A DNA stretch of 64,000 nt from Mycoplasmatota bacterium. GTDB taxonomy: Bacteria > Bacillota_I > Bacilli_A > Izemoplasmatales > Hujiaoplasmataceae. The stretch is from positions 1,550,001-1,614,000 of the forward strand of contig CP076020.1 in assembly GCA_018622675.1 (NCBI GenBank), written 5' to 3'. Position 1 is the first letter of the stretch. Each line of letters begins with the position of its first letter. The position numbers and the translations under genes are program-made. Under the pieces are notes generated by a model, which worked only from the letters and a program-made list of their open reading frames with translations, was not told the origin of the DNA and did no database searches. Positions 8,668 to 20,751 of this stretch are shown one piece after another.

Positions 8668-9837
8668 ATGACAGATTTTAAAGAAAAAGTCTTAGACTTA
8701 CATAAAAGAAACACTGGTAAATTAGACATTTTACCAAACGTCTCTTTAGCTTCGCAAGATGATTTAAGTATGGCCTACACTCCTGGTGTTGCTCTACCAT
8801 GTTTAGAAATCAAGAAGGATATAAATAAAGCCTATGAATATACGATAAAGGGTAAAACTGTCGCTATTGTTACTGATGGTTCTGCAGTCTTAGGCTTAGG
8901 CAATATTGGACCTGAAGCATCTCTGCCGGTTATGGAAGGTAAAGCTGCTTTATTACATCAATTTTCAGGTATACAAGCATATCCGATTGCATTAAAAACC
9001 CAAGACCCTGACACCATTATTCAAACCATTAAATTACTTGAACCTAATTTTAGCGCAATCATGTTAGAAGATATCAGTGCGCCAAATTGTGTGTACATAG
9101 AATCTAGATTACAAAAAGAAATTGACATCCCTGTTTTTCATGATGATCAACATGGAACAGCTATTGTTGTTCTAGCAGCTTTAATAAATTCATTAAAAAT
9201 AGTTGATAAAAAAATAGAAGATATTAAAGTCGTTGTTACTGGACTAGGCGCTGCTGGTTCAGCTATCATTAAATTATTGCATAAATTAGGTGTTAAGCAT
9301 ATTTATGGATATGATTTAATGGGCGTTGTAAAAAAAAGCAATTATAATAACTATAATTTTGTTATCAAACAATTAATAGACGATTCAATTTTATCCTATG
9401 ATGATGTTTCTAATGACCTTGAAGAACTATTACATAAAAAAGATGTCTTTATTGGTGTATCAGCTAAAGATATTCTTAAACCTTCTATGATTCAACATAT
9501 GAATGATGACCCTATTGTATTTGCCATGGCAAATCCTGATCCGGAAATTCTTCCAGATTTAGCAAAAAAAGCTGGTGTTAAAATCATTGGAACTGGAAGA
9601 AGTGATTTTCCAAATCAAATCAATAATGTTTTAGTTTTTCCTGGATTAATGAAAGGTGTTCTAAAATCAAAAGTTAAGACCATTCATGATGATATTAAAA
9701 TTGCAGCAGCCAAAGCAATCGCGCAAATGGTTCCTAGTGAATCCCTTAGTGAAGAAAATATCCTTCCTAATATATTTAATAAAGCTGTAGTTAAAGAAAT
9801 CGAAAATGCAATTTTAAGCACAATAAAAAAAGACTGA
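8668..9837 (+). CDS. NAD(P)-dependent malic enzyme (oxaloacetate-decarboxylating malate dehydrogenase)
   Basis: Converts malate to pyruvate and CO2 with reduction of NAD(P). The 389-residue protein is the short bacterial form. It has YTPGVA near residue 38, [20 protein letters not shown] in the malate/metal-binding region, [11 protein letters not shown] near 153-163 with the metal ligands, and the Rossmann motif [10 protein letters not shown] near 191-200. I chose the ATG at 8668 because GGAGG lies 5 bases upstream. An in-frame ATG at 8647 sits almost at the predicted transcription start (TATAAT at 8634-8639) and has no SD. The stop is TGA, showing that UGA is not read as tryptophan. Confidence 0.94.
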   Translation: MTDFKEKVLDLHKRNTGKLDILPNVSLASQDDLSMAYTPGVALPCLEIKKDINKAYEYTIKGKTVAIVTDGSAVLGLGNIGPEASLPVMEGKAALLHQFSGIQAYPIALKTQDPDTIIQTIKLLEPNFSAIMLEDISAPNCVYIESRLQKEIDIPVFHDDQHGTAIVVLAALINSLKIVDKKIEDIKVVVTGLGAAGSAIIKLLHKLGVKHIYGYDLMGVVKKSNYNNYNFVIKQLIDDSILSYDDVSNDLEELLHKKDVFIGVSAKDILKPSMIQHMNDDPIVFAMANPDPEILPDLAKKAGVKIIGTGRSDFPNQINNVLVFPGLMKGVLKSKVKTIHDDIKIAAAKAIAQMVPSESLSEENILPNIFNKAVVKEIENAILSTIKKD

Positions 9838-9852
9838 AAACAGTCTTTAAAT
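9826..9852 (+). terminator. Bidirectional terminator between malic enzyme and maf
   Basis: AAAGACTG (9829-9836) and CAGTCTTT (9841-9848) form a stem with an AAAA loop. A-rich and T-rich flanks let it work on both strands between the convergent genes; it overlaps the stop codons of both. Confidence 0.75.
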
Positions 9853-10401
9853 AACTTCTTTTAATTCACGATATATTTTAGATACAGGAAATCCAACAAT
9901 AGCATAATAATCTCCATAAATAGATTGAATGTATTTTGAACCATAACCTTGAATTCCATAAGCACCTGCTTTATCAAAGGGTTCTTTAGTGTCGATATAT
10001 TCTTCAATTTCATGGTCTGTCATTGGATAGAAAGTCACATCAGCACTTGAATAAAAACTTGAGGAATGACCTTTTTTTATAAAAGCACATCCTGTAATAA
10101 CTCTATGAGTTCTTCCAGATAATTCTTTTAAATACATCCTCGCTTCTTGTTTATCTTTAGGTTTACCCATAATTTTATCGCCTAAAATGACTAATGTATC
10201 AAAACCTAAAACAAGATCGTCTTTATGGTCTCTAAAAATATCACTTGCTTTTTGATAAGCTAAATCCATGACCATTTCTTCATGTGATAGGGTCTCGTCG
10301 ATAACTTCTTCAATTCTACTTGGCATAGTGATTGCCTCAATATTTAACATCTTTATTAATTCTTTTCTTCTTGGAGATTGACTCGCTAAAATAACTCTCA
10401 T
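9847..10401 (-). CDS. maf: Maf-family nucleotide pyrophosphatase
   Basis: Maf proteins hydrolyse (d)TTP, UTP or modified nucleotides to the monophosphate and may act as house-cleaning enzymes. The 184-residue protein begins with the family signature LASQSPRRKELI (residues 4-15) and has GFDTLV near 66, GKPKDKQEA near 79 and GAYGIQGYGS near 147. It is monocistronic; an extended -10 (TGTTATAAT) lies about 20 bases upstream of its ATG on the minus strand. Confidence 0.93.
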   Translation of the reverse strand: MRVILASQSPRRKELIKMLNIEAITMPSRIEEVIDETLSHEEMVMDLAYQKASDIFRDHKDDLVLGFDTLVILGDKIMGKPKDKQEARMYLKELSGRTHRVITGCAFIKKGHSSSFYSSADVTFYPMTDHEIEEYIDTKEPFDKAGAYGIQGYGSKYIQSIYGDYYAIVGFPVSKIYRELKEVI

Positions 10402-10539
10402 ATATACACCTCATTCATATAATTATAACAAATAAAAATAAAATTTGAAAATATTAAAAACAACATAATTCTATCACAATTGCTTGTTAGAATACTTATG
10501 CAATTTATTTTTCTCTTTTATTATATATTATTATATATT

Positions 10540-10568
10540 GAGCATAGGTGTGTGAGAAACCTATGCTC
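10540..10568 (+). promoter_or_regulatory. Strong hairpin in the tilS leader
   Basis: GAGCATAGG (10540-10548) and CCTATGCTC (10560-10568) form a perfect 9-bp stem, extended to 10 bp by the next T-A pair, 24 bases before the tilS ATG. There is no T run after it, so it is not an ordinary terminator. It follows a very AT-rich stretch with TATATT, and probably forms at or near the 5' end of the tilS mRNA. It may stabilise the mRNA or bind a regulator. Confidence 0.6.
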
Positions 10569-10591
10569 TATATTAATTTAAGGACGGAAAA

Positions 10592-11917
10592 ATGATTAAA
10601 AACTTTAACAACAACTTAATCGAAAAAGGTGACCATTTGGTACTTTCAGTGAGTGGAGGACTAGATTCAATGGTTCTTTTAGACTATATTTACAAGCTTA
10701 AAAAAGACGATCAGTTAACCCTTCATGTTGCCCATATAGATCATAAAAAAAGACAGACAAGTCATAAGGATGCGGACTTTGTCAAGATCATATGTGAATC
10801 CTTAAAGGTCCCTTTTTATTTATACGAAATTGATGATGAAGATTATGATAATTTTCATGACTTTGCCCATAAAAAAAGATATAACTTTTTATATCATGTC
10901 GCCAAACAAGTGAGAGCTAGTAAAATTGTTTTAGCTCATCACCAAGATGATTTAGCAGAAACCATCTTAATGCGATTAGTAAGAGGTTCTTCTTTCGAAG
11001 GTTATAGGGGTATTTTAGACAGAACATTTTATAAAGATATGGAAATTATTAGACCTTTTTTAAATGTTCCAAAAAGCGTTTTAAAAGCATATCAAATGGA
11101 TAGTCAAGTTAAATATAGAGAAGATGAATCTAATCAAGAAAATTTATATACAAGAAATCGCTTTAGACATAAGATAATGCCTTTATTAGAAAATGAAAAC
11201 CCCAAATACTTAGACAAGTTCTCGCAGTTTTCTGATTATCAAGATAAAGCCTATGCATTCATTTATCAACATGCTCAAAGTTATTTCCATACATTGAATC
11301 TATCTAAAGATAAAATTATGTTCAATACAGAGTCTTTCAAAAAAGAATATGATATTATACAAATGGAAGTTTTAAAACTTATCATTAATCATCTTACAGA
11401 TAACTCTTTAGAATTATCTTATCAAAATATATTAGACATCATTGAACTTATAAACAATACAAAATCACATGTTCAATTTGAAATTAAAGACCACTTATAT
11501 GTATATAAAAACTATCAAAAAATATCGGTTCAGACTTATGAAGAAAGCGCAAATGACTATGAGTATTTAATTGATGATTTTGGTAATTATACTATAAACA
11601 AGGATTTAGTTGTCAATTTATCAAAAAAACCAAACAAAAACTATGATTATATCTATGAATTATGTTATAATAATCTAGATTTAGTCTTTCCTATTATCAT
11701 TAGGAATAGACGACCTGGAGATCGATTAAACATCAAAATAGGCACTAAAAAACTAAAAGATTTCTTTATTGATAAAAAGGTACCTATGATTGAGAGAAAT
11801 CGATTACCATTAATCATAAATAAAAATAGTGAGATACTATACATTCCTGGATTATTTAAATTAAATACCTCAGGAACTAATTCAATCTATATTCAAATTA
11901 AAAAAACAAAGACTTAG
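10592..11917 (+). CDS. tilS: tRNA(Ile)-lysidine synthetase
   Basis: TilS joins lysine to C34 of the CAU-anticodon tRNA-Ile so that it reads AUA; it is essential in bacteria that use AUA, which is frequent here. The 441-residue protein has the PP-loop SVSGGLDSM near residues 20-28, LAHHQDD near 111-117, and the C-terminal substrate-binding region beginning near 375 with RNRRPGDR. SD AAGGACGG precedes the ATG. The next gene, ftsH, starts 9 bases after the stop. In Bacillus hprT lies between tilS and ftsH; it is missing here. Confidence 0.95.
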   Translation: MIKNFNNNLIEKGDHLVLSVSGGLDSMVLLDYIYKLKKDDQLTLHVAHIDHKKRQTSHKDADFVKIICESLKVPFYLYEIDDEDYDNFHDFAHKKRYNFLYHVAKQVRASKIVLAHHQDDLAETILMRLVRGSSFEGYRGILDRTFYKDMEIIRPFLNVPKSVLKAYQMDSQVKYREDESNQENLYTRNRFRHKIMPLLENENPKYLDKFSQFSDYQDKAYAFIYQHAQSYFHTLNLSKDKIMFNTESFKKEYDIIQMEVLKLIINHLTDNSLELSYQNILDIIELINNTKSHVQFEIKDHLYVYKNYQKISVQTYEESANDYEYLIDDFGNYTINKDLVVNLSKKPNKNYDYIYELCYNNLDLVFPIIIRNRRPGDRLNIKIGTKKLKDFFIDKKVPMIERNRLPLIINKNSEILYIPGLFKLNTSGTNSIYIQIKKTKT

Positions 11918-11926
11918 GAGGCATAT

Positions 11927-13912
11927 ATGGCTGTTGCAAGAAAAAAACCAAGTGGCCCGATGAATAATCGTACAAGTCATTTTATCATGATTGCGATTCT
12001 ATTGGTTATTGTGATTTCAATCATTACTTTATGGGGCAACGTAAATTCACCAACAGAGTTTAGTAATTCAGAGTTTATGGATAAACTTGAAAATGGTGAG
12101 ATTATTAGTATTGAGGTTTCACCGATTGCTGGAGAAACCAATGAAGGTGTTAAAGAAGTTTCAGGAGAATACGACGGTGGGAATTACATCACTTATTTCG
12201 CTAATGACGATGAATTAAATGAAGTAAGAACCATTGCTCTAGCAGACGACGATATTACCTATCGTGTTGTCCCTGGACCAACGACAAACATCATGAACAT
12301 TATTTTCCCAATCCTACTGGTAGTAGGTGTGGTTATCATGATTATCGCAATGATGCGTGGTGGAACAAATGCGAATAAGCAAGCTTTTGATTTTGGAAAA
12401 AGTAAGGCTGTTCAATCGAAAAACGAAAAAACAACCTTTGAAGATGTCGCTGGTGCTGATGAGGAAAAAGAAGAACTGACAGAAATTATTGATTTCTTAA
12501 AGAAACCAAAGAAATATATGAATTTAGGCGCAAGAATACCAAAAGGTGTATTACTTGTTGGTCCTCCAGGAACTGGTAAAACCTTAATCGCAAGAGCCGT
12601 TGCTGGTGAAGCCGGAGTTCCATTCTTCTTCGTTTCTGGATCTGATTTCCTAGAAATGTTTGTTGGTGTAGGTGCTTCTCGTGTTAGAGATATGTTTAAA
12701 CAAGCTAAAACACAATCACCTTGTATCCTTTTCATTGATGAAATTGATGCTGTTGGTAGACAAAGAGGAACTGGTTTAGGTGGCGGACATGATGAACGCG
12801 AACAAACCTTAAACCAATTATTGGTTGAAATGGATGGCTTTGGTGCTAACTCAGGTGTTATTGTTATGGCGGCTACTAACCGTGTGGATATTTTAGACCC
12901 TGCATTAATGAGACCTGGCCGTTTCGACAGACAAATTTTTGTAGGACGTCCTGACATTAAAGGTCGTGCACAAATTTTAAAAGTTCATTCAAGAAATAAA
13001 AAAATTAATCCAGATATTACCTTTAAAGAAATTGCTAGAAGAACACCTGGATTTACAGGTGCTGACTTAGAAAACTTAATGAATGAAGCTGCTTTATTAG
13101 CGGCTCGCGAAAATAAAACACAAGTGGAATTATCACATATCGATGAAGCTGTTGATAGAGTGATGATGGGACCTGCTAAAAAATCAAGAGTCTTTACGAA
13201 AAAAGAAAAAGAAATTATTGCTTTTCATGAAGCAGGACACGCTGTCATTGGTTTAAAATTAGAAAATGCTAACATTGTCCATAAAGTGACTATTATCCCT
13301 CGTGGACAAGCTGGTGGATATAACTTAATGTTACCTAAAGAGGAACAAGCATTTCTTCAAACCAAACAAAATCTTACTGAAACGATTATCGGTTTACTAG
13401 GTGGTCGTGTAGCTGAACAAGTAATCTTTAAAGAAATATCAACCGGTGCTCATAATGATTTACAACGCTCTACTGCTATTGCGCGTTCAATGATCACTGA
13501 ATACGGTATGAGTGAAAACCTAGGACCAATTACTTACGAAAAAGATTCTGACAAAGTATTCTTGGGTAGAGATTATGGTAAATCTAATAACTTCTCTGAA
13601 GCAATCGCAACTGAGATTGATAAAGAAGTTCGTGGTATCATTCATGATTCATATGATAAAGCCAAAGAAATCATCGAGAAAAATCTTGATTTATTAAAAA
13701 CCATCGCTCATTACCTATTAGAAGTTGAAACGCTTACTAAAGAAGACATTGACGAAATTGTTGAAAGTGGAAAATTAAGCCGTTGGGACGACATCATTGA
13801 AGATGATGAAAAAGATATTGTTGAAACGGATGATATTAAAAAAGATGAAATTGAAGACAAAGAAAAAAAAGTAAGAGAAGATGAAGTAAAACAACCAAAC
13901 AAAGATGAATAA
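11927..13912 (+). CDS. ftsH: ATP-dependent membrane metalloprotease FtsH
   Basis: FtsH degrades misfolded membrane proteins and regulatory proteins. The 661-residue protein has two membrane segments (about 18-37 and 121-143) around an external domain. The AAA Walker A GPPGTGKT is at 212-219, Walker [10 protein letters not shown] near 267-275, and the second-region-of-homology arginines lie in RPGRFDRQ near 329. The zinc-binding HEAGH is at 434-438. The tail of about 40 residues is very acidic and lysine-rich. Its SD AGGAGG lies 10 bases after tilS. A hairpin after the stop separates it from rqcP. Confidence 0.98.
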   Translation: MAVARKKPSGPMNNRTSHFIMIAILLVIVISIITLWGNVNSPTEFSNSEFMDKLENGEIISIEVSPIAGETNEGVKEVSGEYDGGNYITYFANDDELNEVRTIALADDDITYRVVPGPTTNIMNIIFPILLVVGVVIMIIAMMRGGTNANKQAFDFGKSKAVQSKNEKTTFEDVAGADEEKEELTEIIDFLKKPKKYMNLGARIPKGVLLVGPPGTGKTLIARAVAGEAGVPFFFVSGSDFLEMFVGVGASRVRDMFKQAKTQSPCILFIDEIDAVGRQRGTGLGGGHDEREQTLNQLLVEMDGFGANSGVIVMAATNRVDILDPALMRPGRFDRQIFVGRPDIKGRAQILKVHSRNKKINPDITFKEIARRTPGFTGADLENLMNEAALLAARENKTQVELSHIDEAVDRVMMGPAKKSRVFTKKEKEIIAFHEAGHAVIGLKLENANIVHKVTIIPRGQAGGYNLMLPKEEQAFLQTKQNLTETIIGLLGGRVAEQVIFKEISTGAHNDLQRSTAIARSMITEYGMSENLGPITYEKDSDKVFLGRDYGKSNNFSEAIATEIDKEVRGIIHDSYDKAKEIIEKNLDLLKTIAHYLLEVETLTKEDIDEIVESGKLSRWDDIIEDDEKDIVETDDIKKDEIEDKEKKVREDEVKQPNKDE

Positions 13913-13918
13913 ATATTA

Positions 13919-13942
13919 GGGATACTTAGGTATCCCTTTGTT
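13919..13942 (+). terminator. Terminator between ftsH and rqcP
   Basis: GGGATAC (13919-13925) and GTATCCC (13930-13936) pair around TTAG, followed by TTTGTTT. It probably reduces read-through from ftsH into rqcP. Confidence 0.75.
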
Positions 13943-13959
13943 TAAAAAAAGGAGAATTT

Positions 13960-14208
13960 ATGAGACTTGATAAATTTTTAAAAGTATCTAGAATATTTAA
14001 AAGACGAACCGTTGCTAAAGAAGTTAGTAAAAACGGACGCGTTATCATTAATGATCGGACGGCTAAACCTGGAACTGAATTAAAGCCTGGGGATATACTT
14101 GAAATATCTTATGGTCAGAAAACAATTAAAATTAAAGTTCTTAAATTAAACTCATATATTAAAAAGGAAGACGCTGATTCAATGTATGAGATCATTGAAC
14201 AATCATAA
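13960..14208 (+). CDS. rqcP: S4-domain RNA-binding protein RqcP (YabO family)
   Basis: The 82-residue protein is almost entirely an S4 RNA-binding domain (MRLDKFLKVSRIFKRR at the N-terminus, GDILEI near 46). It has the size and sequence type of Bacillus YabO/RqcP, which binds stalled 50S subunits with RqcH during alanine tailing of nascent chains. The position between ftsH and lysS matches the same chromosome neighbourhood in Bacillus. The related heat-shock protein Hsp15 is the alternative, but it is normally longer. SD AAAGGAG precedes the ATG. Confidence 0.85.
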   Translation: MRLDKFLKVSRIFKRRTVAKEVSKNGRVIINDRTAKPGTELKPGDILEISYGQKTIKIKVLKLNSYIKKEDADSMYEIIEQS

Positions 14209-14212
14209 TTGT

Positions 14213-14241
14213 TTGATTATTCTATTAAATTTAGATATAAT
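14213..14241 (+). promoter_or_regulatory. Promoter of the zinc-binding lipoprotein gene
   Basis: TTGATT (14213-14218) and TATAAT (14236-14241) are 17 bases apart, immediately after the rqcP stop. Transcription would start about 10 bases before the ATG, giving a very short leader. No clear Zur-type palindrome is visible over it. Confidence 0.7.
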
Positions 14242-14256
14242 ACTAGAAGTGATTTA

Positions 14257-16732
<2,476 letters not shown>

Positions 16733-16739
16733 TGATAAA

Positions 16740-16755
16740 GAGGCTGTAAAGAAAT
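16740..16755 (+). repeat. Left terminal inverted repeat of the IS
   Basis: GAGGCTGTAAAGAAAT; matches the reverse complement of 18216-18231 at 15 of 16 positions. Confidence 0.85.
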
Positions 16756-16806
16756 GAAATCTTAATTGATTTTATATCTATACAGCTTTTCTTTTGTATA
16801 AATATG

Positions 16807-16832
16807 AAAAAGGACAAATTTGTCCTTTTTTT
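16807..16832. terminator. Bidirectional terminator inside the IS left end
   Basis: AAAAGGACAAA pairs with TTTGTCCTTTT and has T runs on both strands. It would end both lysS transcripts and the leftward transposase transcript. Confidence 0.85.
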
Positions 16833-16887
16833 AGTCTATTTAAAAGCATTTCTCTTAGAAATGAAGGTTTTAGTGATTTAATTGTAA

Positions 16888-18143
16888 TTATCTATAATTT
16901 TTATTGTAGTATTTTTTTAGATTATAGCCAATCGCAATCATGTTTAGTTCTAATTTAATCCCTGAAAACATGGTTCTTGTAAAACGACGGAATTTCATAT
17001 CTTCCTTGATAATTCCAAAGGCGCCTTCAACTTGTATGGAACATTGCGTTCTAACTCCCAGGTGTTGTATTTTTGATACAGTTCCATCCCGTGTTCAATA
17101 CAATAGATATAATTATCATAGCCACCATATCCTGCATCTGCGACAGGATATTTTGGATATTTTCCATATAGTAAATTATATTTTTCTAAGAATGGTTCAA
17201 ACGTTAATTGGTCTGACCCATTTTGAAAAGCTTCAATAGTCATGATATATTCATTCGATACGCCTATTTGTACATTATAGCCTGGCTTTAATTGTGCATT
17301 TCGCATATGATCTTCTTTCATATGCATAAATGTCGCATCTAAATCCGTTTTCGCATAAGAGTTTCTATTAGGCCCTATAATTTCTAAATCTTTTTCATAT
17401 ATTTTCAATTTCTCTGCATAGGTTTTAAATCTATCATAAACCCTTTGTATAGGCGTTTTACGCTTTCCCTTGCCATAGACGAATTCAATTTTTAAATGAT
17501 TCAATATACCCAATAAACGTTGTGTCGCTTTTTCTATTTCTACCCCAGTATATTGATCTTTATTTTGGATTGTTTTATAACCATACTCTTTGAATATATC
17601 GTTTAATATTGATAGTTCTTTATTAATCTTTTCATACAATTTTGCTTGATACTTAATAATACTTTTTCTCCACACAAAACTATACTTATTCGCATCTGCC
17701 TCAATTTTTGTGCCATCGATATACAAATATTCAAGTTCTAAATCTTCTCGTTTCATAATTTCTTGATTAATTTCTAGTAATAAATAATCCAGTTTTTCTT
17801 TGATTTCATTCATTACTTCGTTGATTAATGTATGTGATGGTGGATTCATCTCTCCTAGTAGATACATAAATCGAATATCATTCTTACAGGCACTTTCTAT
17901 TTTGCGTGTGCTTCTTACATCAGCCATAAACCCAAATAGAATTGCATTTATTATCTGAACTCTATTTTTTCGATTTCTTCCTTTCACTTCTGGACTATCG
18001 AAATATTTTTTTAAATCTATCCCTTTCATGAGTTCTAGATAGGTATATACCTCAGAATTTTTATCTAATTTAATTCCAATATCCAATGGTAATACCAGTT
18101 GATTTGTAGTATAATTTACTGTGTAATTAGTTGTACTTATCAT
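16888..18143 (-). pseudogene. IS1182-family transposase, internally deleted and frameshifted
   Basis: The first ~363 codons are recognisable: YIDGTKIEADANKYSF near residues 141-156, an IS1182 hallmark with a catalytic Asp, and VADAGYGGYDN near 337-347. The frame then runs into a stop at 16995 after YNTWELERN. The true C-terminus is found in another frame (16888 to about 17060): it reads VEGAFGIIKEDMKFRRFTR with the last catalytic Glu, then a normal end. The family's Cys-rich and basic segment between these two parts is missing, so an internal deletion of roughly 70-100 codons also shifted the frame. Confidence 0.88.
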
Positions 18144-18157
18144 ACTCTAATTATAAA

Positions 18158-18187
18158 AAAAAACCGGACCCTTGTGGGCCCGGTTTT
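18158..18187. terminator. Bidirectional terminator upstream of the transposase gene
   Basis: AAACCGGACCC pairs with GGGCCCGGTTT around TTGT, with A/T runs on both sides. It lies between the right end of the IS and the transposase start, and would stop read-through from outside, a known way for IS elements to avoid external activation. Confidence 0.8.
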
Positions 18188-18215
18188 GAGTTTTTATAGG
18201 CTGTTTTTTCTTTTT

Positions 18216-18231
18216 ATTTCTTTACAGCCCC
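18216..18231 (-). repeat. Right terminal inverted repeat of the IS
   Basis: On the minus strand GGGGCTGTAAAGAAAT; pairs with 16740-16755 with one mismatch. Together with GGCTGT at 18199-18204 it can also fold as a local hairpin. Confidence 0.85.
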
Positions 18232-18240
18232 TTATTATTT

Positions 18241-19164
18241 TTATTTATTATCTTTGTTTTCTATATTGTCTGGTGTCACATCAAATACATCCATCTCTTT
18301 AGCATCTTCTATTTGATCTTGAACAGGCATTTCTTCATCATCTGAAGGAACTTCCATTTCAAAGTCATCCTCTGTAAATACATAATCTTCAACCTTAACT
18401 GAATTTTGGAACATCTTTTCAGCTTCTTTAGCGGTAAAATGACCTTTACCATTAGCTAAAACTTTTGCAAGTTCAATATCCATTTTTTCAGTTTCATTCA
18501 CTACTTTATAGTAATGCGCCATACGATAATGATAAACTAATTTTTGTGAGATAAAGCCATGATGTTGAGATAAGTTAGCCTCTATAACCGCTTTATAATC
18601 TTCTGGATCATCTTCTATATTTTTAATAACAGTTAACAAGCGTTCATAAGAGTTAGCGTAACCAACAAATTTACGATGAATTTGTGGTTTAATATTCTTT
18701 ATTCTCTCTAATGCCAAATCAAATTTATCTTGGTTACCTAGTTCGTAATGTGAATAAGCTTGATGAGCAAAAATCAAAACATGGTAGACTGTATTCAACT
18801 TATTTAATTCTATCTCATCGAATGTCTGAATTGCACGTTCATATTCTCCGTTATTATAATAGGCCATTCCTAAATGCACTTGAAATAATGCTTTCATCGA
18901 TCTTGTTGGTGCATTATCAATATGTTCTTGTGCTAATTGAATAGCAGCTTCCATATCTAGATCATAGTCCATAAGCATGTTGAATTTGTTAGAAAACTTT
19001 TGCATAGGTGTCGTTAATCTATATCTAAAATACATATAACCTATTAAAACAATTGCAAAAAGCAATAACCAATCCATGTATTTCATGATGTAGTTGGTAA
19101 CAATTAAAGCCGTTGCGACTAAAGCAAATACAATAATTGTCGAATAAAATTCTTTTTTCTTCAT
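18241..19164 (-). CDS. Membrane-anchored tetratricopeptide-repeat protein
   Basis: The 307 residues start with two closely spaced membrane helices (about 8-27 and 31-48). A helical-repeat domain follows; the clearest TPR-like unit is LFQVHLGMAYYNNGEYERAIQTFDEIE near 93-119. The protein ends in a long acidic tail (about 245-307). The domain probably faces the cytoplasm and mediates protein contacts; I cannot name a partner. It directly follows (0-base gap) the 192-residue gene, so the two form a unit, possibly with fba upstream. Confidence 0.75.
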   Translation of the reverse strand: MKKKEFYSTIIVFALVATALIVTNYIMKYMDWLLLFAIVLIGYMYFRYRLTTPMQKFSNKFNMLMDYDLDMEAAIQLAQEHIDNAPTRSMKALFQVHLGMAYYNNGEYERAIQTFDEIELNKLNTVYHVLIFAHQAYSHYELGNQDKFDLALERIKNIKPQIHRKFVGYANSYERLLTVIKNIEDDPEDYKAVIEANLSQHHGFISQKLVYHYRMAHYYKVVNETEKMDIELAKVLANGKGHFTAKEAEKMFQNSVKVEDYVFTEDDFEMEVPSDDEEMPVQDQIEDAKEMDVFDVTPDNIENKDNK

Positions 19165-19743
19165 TTAAATATCCTCTCCGATGACTAAATCTTCTTCGTC
19201 ATCAAAATTAATTCCTAATGTATCCCCAATTTCAACAAATATATCGATAATTGAATGGAATTCATAATGATCTAATTGAATAATATTAGATACTCTACTA
19301 TCAATGTAAACATTTAAGTTATCAAGAACTTCTTTTTTTTCTGATATCATTGATTCAAGATAATCAATGATATCCTCTAAACCTTCTGTATCATAATCTA
19401 TTTTCTTTTCATTGAGTTCATATTTTAAATCTTCCAAAAACAATAAGTAGTTAACAACACGGTCATATTCTAAAAAAGCGTGAAAATTTTTATTGAAAAA
19501 CTTCTCATAATAGAGCTTACATGTGAAAAGTTGTCCATGAAGATATTCTAAACCTACTTGTATGATTTTATCAATATCTTCATCTAGTGAATCTTCATTT
19601 TTATTTTCTTTATATAAGAAATATAAAACATCATACACAGGATATAATCTTGTGTATAAAACAGATTCATGAGATTTTAATCCTTCAAAAAATTCTTTAT
19701 TCTCAATGTACCAACTTTGATATTCTTTTAAAAGTTCTATCAT
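19165..19743 (-). CDS. Acidic helical protein of unknown function
   Basis: A soluble, strongly acidic 192-residue protein, rich in Leu, Glu, Asp and Tyr, with no signal peptide or membrane segment and no motif I recognise. It is probably all-helical. The ATG sits in the palindromic context ATCATATGAT and has only a weak SD. The stop abuts the start of the TPR membrane protein, so the two products may act together. fba lies 13 bases upstream of its start in the coding direction. Confidence 0.6.
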   Translation of the reverse strand: MIELLKEYQSWYIENKEFFEGLKSHESVLYTRLYPVYDVLYFLYKENKNEDSLDEDIDKIIQVGLEYLHGQLFTCKLYYEKFFNKNFHAFLEYDRVVNYLLFLEDLKYELNEKKIDYDTEGLEDIIDYLESMISEKKEVLDNLNVYIDSRVSNIIQLDHYEFHSIIDIFVEIGDTLGINFDDEEDLVIGEDI

Positions 19744-19756
19744 ATGATATCTTTAA

Positions 19757-20626
19757 TTATTGGGCCTTATTAATTGAGCCAAATAATTCCATTTTTTCTT
19801 TAACAGTCGCTTTAATAGCATCCACACCAGGTGCTAATAATTTTCTAGGATCAAAACCTTTACCTATTTTATCTTTACCTTCTTCAATATATTTTCTGGT
19901 TGCTTCTGCGAACGACCATTGACATTCAGTGTTAACATTAATTTTCGAAACTCCCATAGAGATTGCTTTTTTTACCATATCTTCTGGAATACCAGTTCCT
20001 CCATGTAATACGAGTGGTGTTTGACCAGTAATTTCATTGACTTTATTTAATACGTCAAAGTCTAAACCTTTCCAATTTTCAGGATATTTTCCATGTATAT
20101 TACCAATACCAGCAGCTAGAAAATCTACGCCTAAATCCGCAATCATCTTACATTCATTTGGATCAGCTACTTCACCAGCACCAACAACGCCATCTTCTTC
20201 GCCGCCAATTGAACCCACTTCAGCTTCAACTGAAATACCTAATGAGTGTGCTAATTCAACAATTTCTTTTGTTTTTTCAATGTTTTCATCAATATCATAA
20301 TGAGAACCATCAAACATCACTGATGAATAGCCAGCTTCAATTGCTTGTTTAGCACCTTCATAAGAACCGTGATCTAAATGTAAAGCAACAGGCACTGTAA
20401 TATTAAGTGTTTCAATCATTGCTTTCACCATATCAGCAACCACTTTAAATCCTGTCATGTATTTATTCGCGCCTTCTGAAACCCCTAAGATAACTGGCGA
20501 TTTGTTTTCTTCAGCTGTTAATAAAATTGCTTTTGTCCATTCTAAATTATTAATATTGAAATGCCCTACAGCATAACCATTTTTGTATGCTTCATCAAGC
20601 ATTTTTTTTGCAGATACTAAACCCAT
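19757..20626 (-). CDS. fba: Fructose-bisphosphate aldolase, class II
   Basis: Cleaves fructose 1,6-bisphosphate in glycolysis. The 289-residue protein has the zinc and catalytic motif ALHLDHGSYE near residues 81-90 (Asp85 and His86), the second metal ligand region VEAEVGSIGGEED near 133-145 and the phosphate-binding VLHGGTGIP near 206-214 with a zinc His. It has its own strong promoter and SD AGGAGG. Nearby rpoE and fba are also neighbours in Bacillus, though there they are separated by other genes. Confidence 0.96.
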   Translation of the reverse strand: MGLVSAKKMLDEAYKNGYAVGHFNINNLEWTKAILLTAEENKSPVILGVSEGANKYMTGFKVVADMVKAMIETLNITVPVALHLDHGSYEGAKQAIEAGYSSVMFDGSHYDIDENIEKTKEIVELAHSLGISVEAEVGSIGGEEDGVVGAGEVADPNECKMIADLGVDFLAAGIGNIHGKYPENWKGLDFDVLNKVNEITGQTPLVLHGGTGIPEDMVKKAISMGVSKINVNTECQWSFAEATRKYIEEGKDKIGKGFDPRKLLAPGVDAIKATVKEKMELFGSINKAQ

Positions 20627-20661
20627 TTTTAATTCCTCCTATTTATTTATTTAACACTATA

Positions 20662-20690
20662 ATTATACCTTTATATCGCCTTTTTGTAAA
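20662..20690 (-). promoter_or_regulatory. Promoter of fba
   Basis: On the minus strand TTTACA (20685-20690) and TATAAT (20662-20667) with a 17-base spacer; transcription would start about 30 bases before the fba ATG. Confidence 0.75.
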
Positions 20691-20717
20691 GTTAATCACT
20701 ATAATAATCACTAAATG

Positions 20718-20743
20718 AAAAGAGATGCCTCAAGGCATCTCTT
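20718..20743 (-). terminator. Terminator of the tldD-tldE unit
   Basis: On the minus strand AAGAGATGCC and GGCATCTCTT pair around TTGA, followed by TTCATTT, 9 bases past the tldE stop. Confidence 0.85.
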
Positions 20744-20751
20744 AGTTTATA

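Larger units (their letters stand above)
16740..18231. mobile_element. Decayed IS1182-family insertion sequence
   Basis: A 1492-base element with 16-base terminal inverted repeats that differ at one position, containing one damaged transposase gene read leftwards. It fills nearly the whole gap between the convergent lysS and TPR genes: 7 bases separate it from the lysS stop and 9 from the TPR-gene stop. I could not identify a clear target-site duplication. Each end can also form a subterminal hairpin from GGCTGT/ACAGCC-type repeats. It cannot encode its own intact transposase, but could be moved by an intact relative. Confidence 0.88.

Noticed and set aside
9835-9837. UGA as a tryptophan codon
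   Set aside because: Several complete genes end with TGA at the expected length, and tryptophans at conserved sites are TGG, so UGA is a stop here.
12412-12957. Open frame of 181 codons opposite ftsH
   Set aside because: It lies wholly antisense to the highly conserved ATPase domain, has no SD and no recognisable protein; a by-product of ftsH codon bias.
13919-13942. Riboswitch between ftsH and rqcP
   Set aside because: The gap is only 47 bases and holds a simple GGGATAC/GTATCCC terminator followed by an SD; there is no room for a ligand-binding domain.
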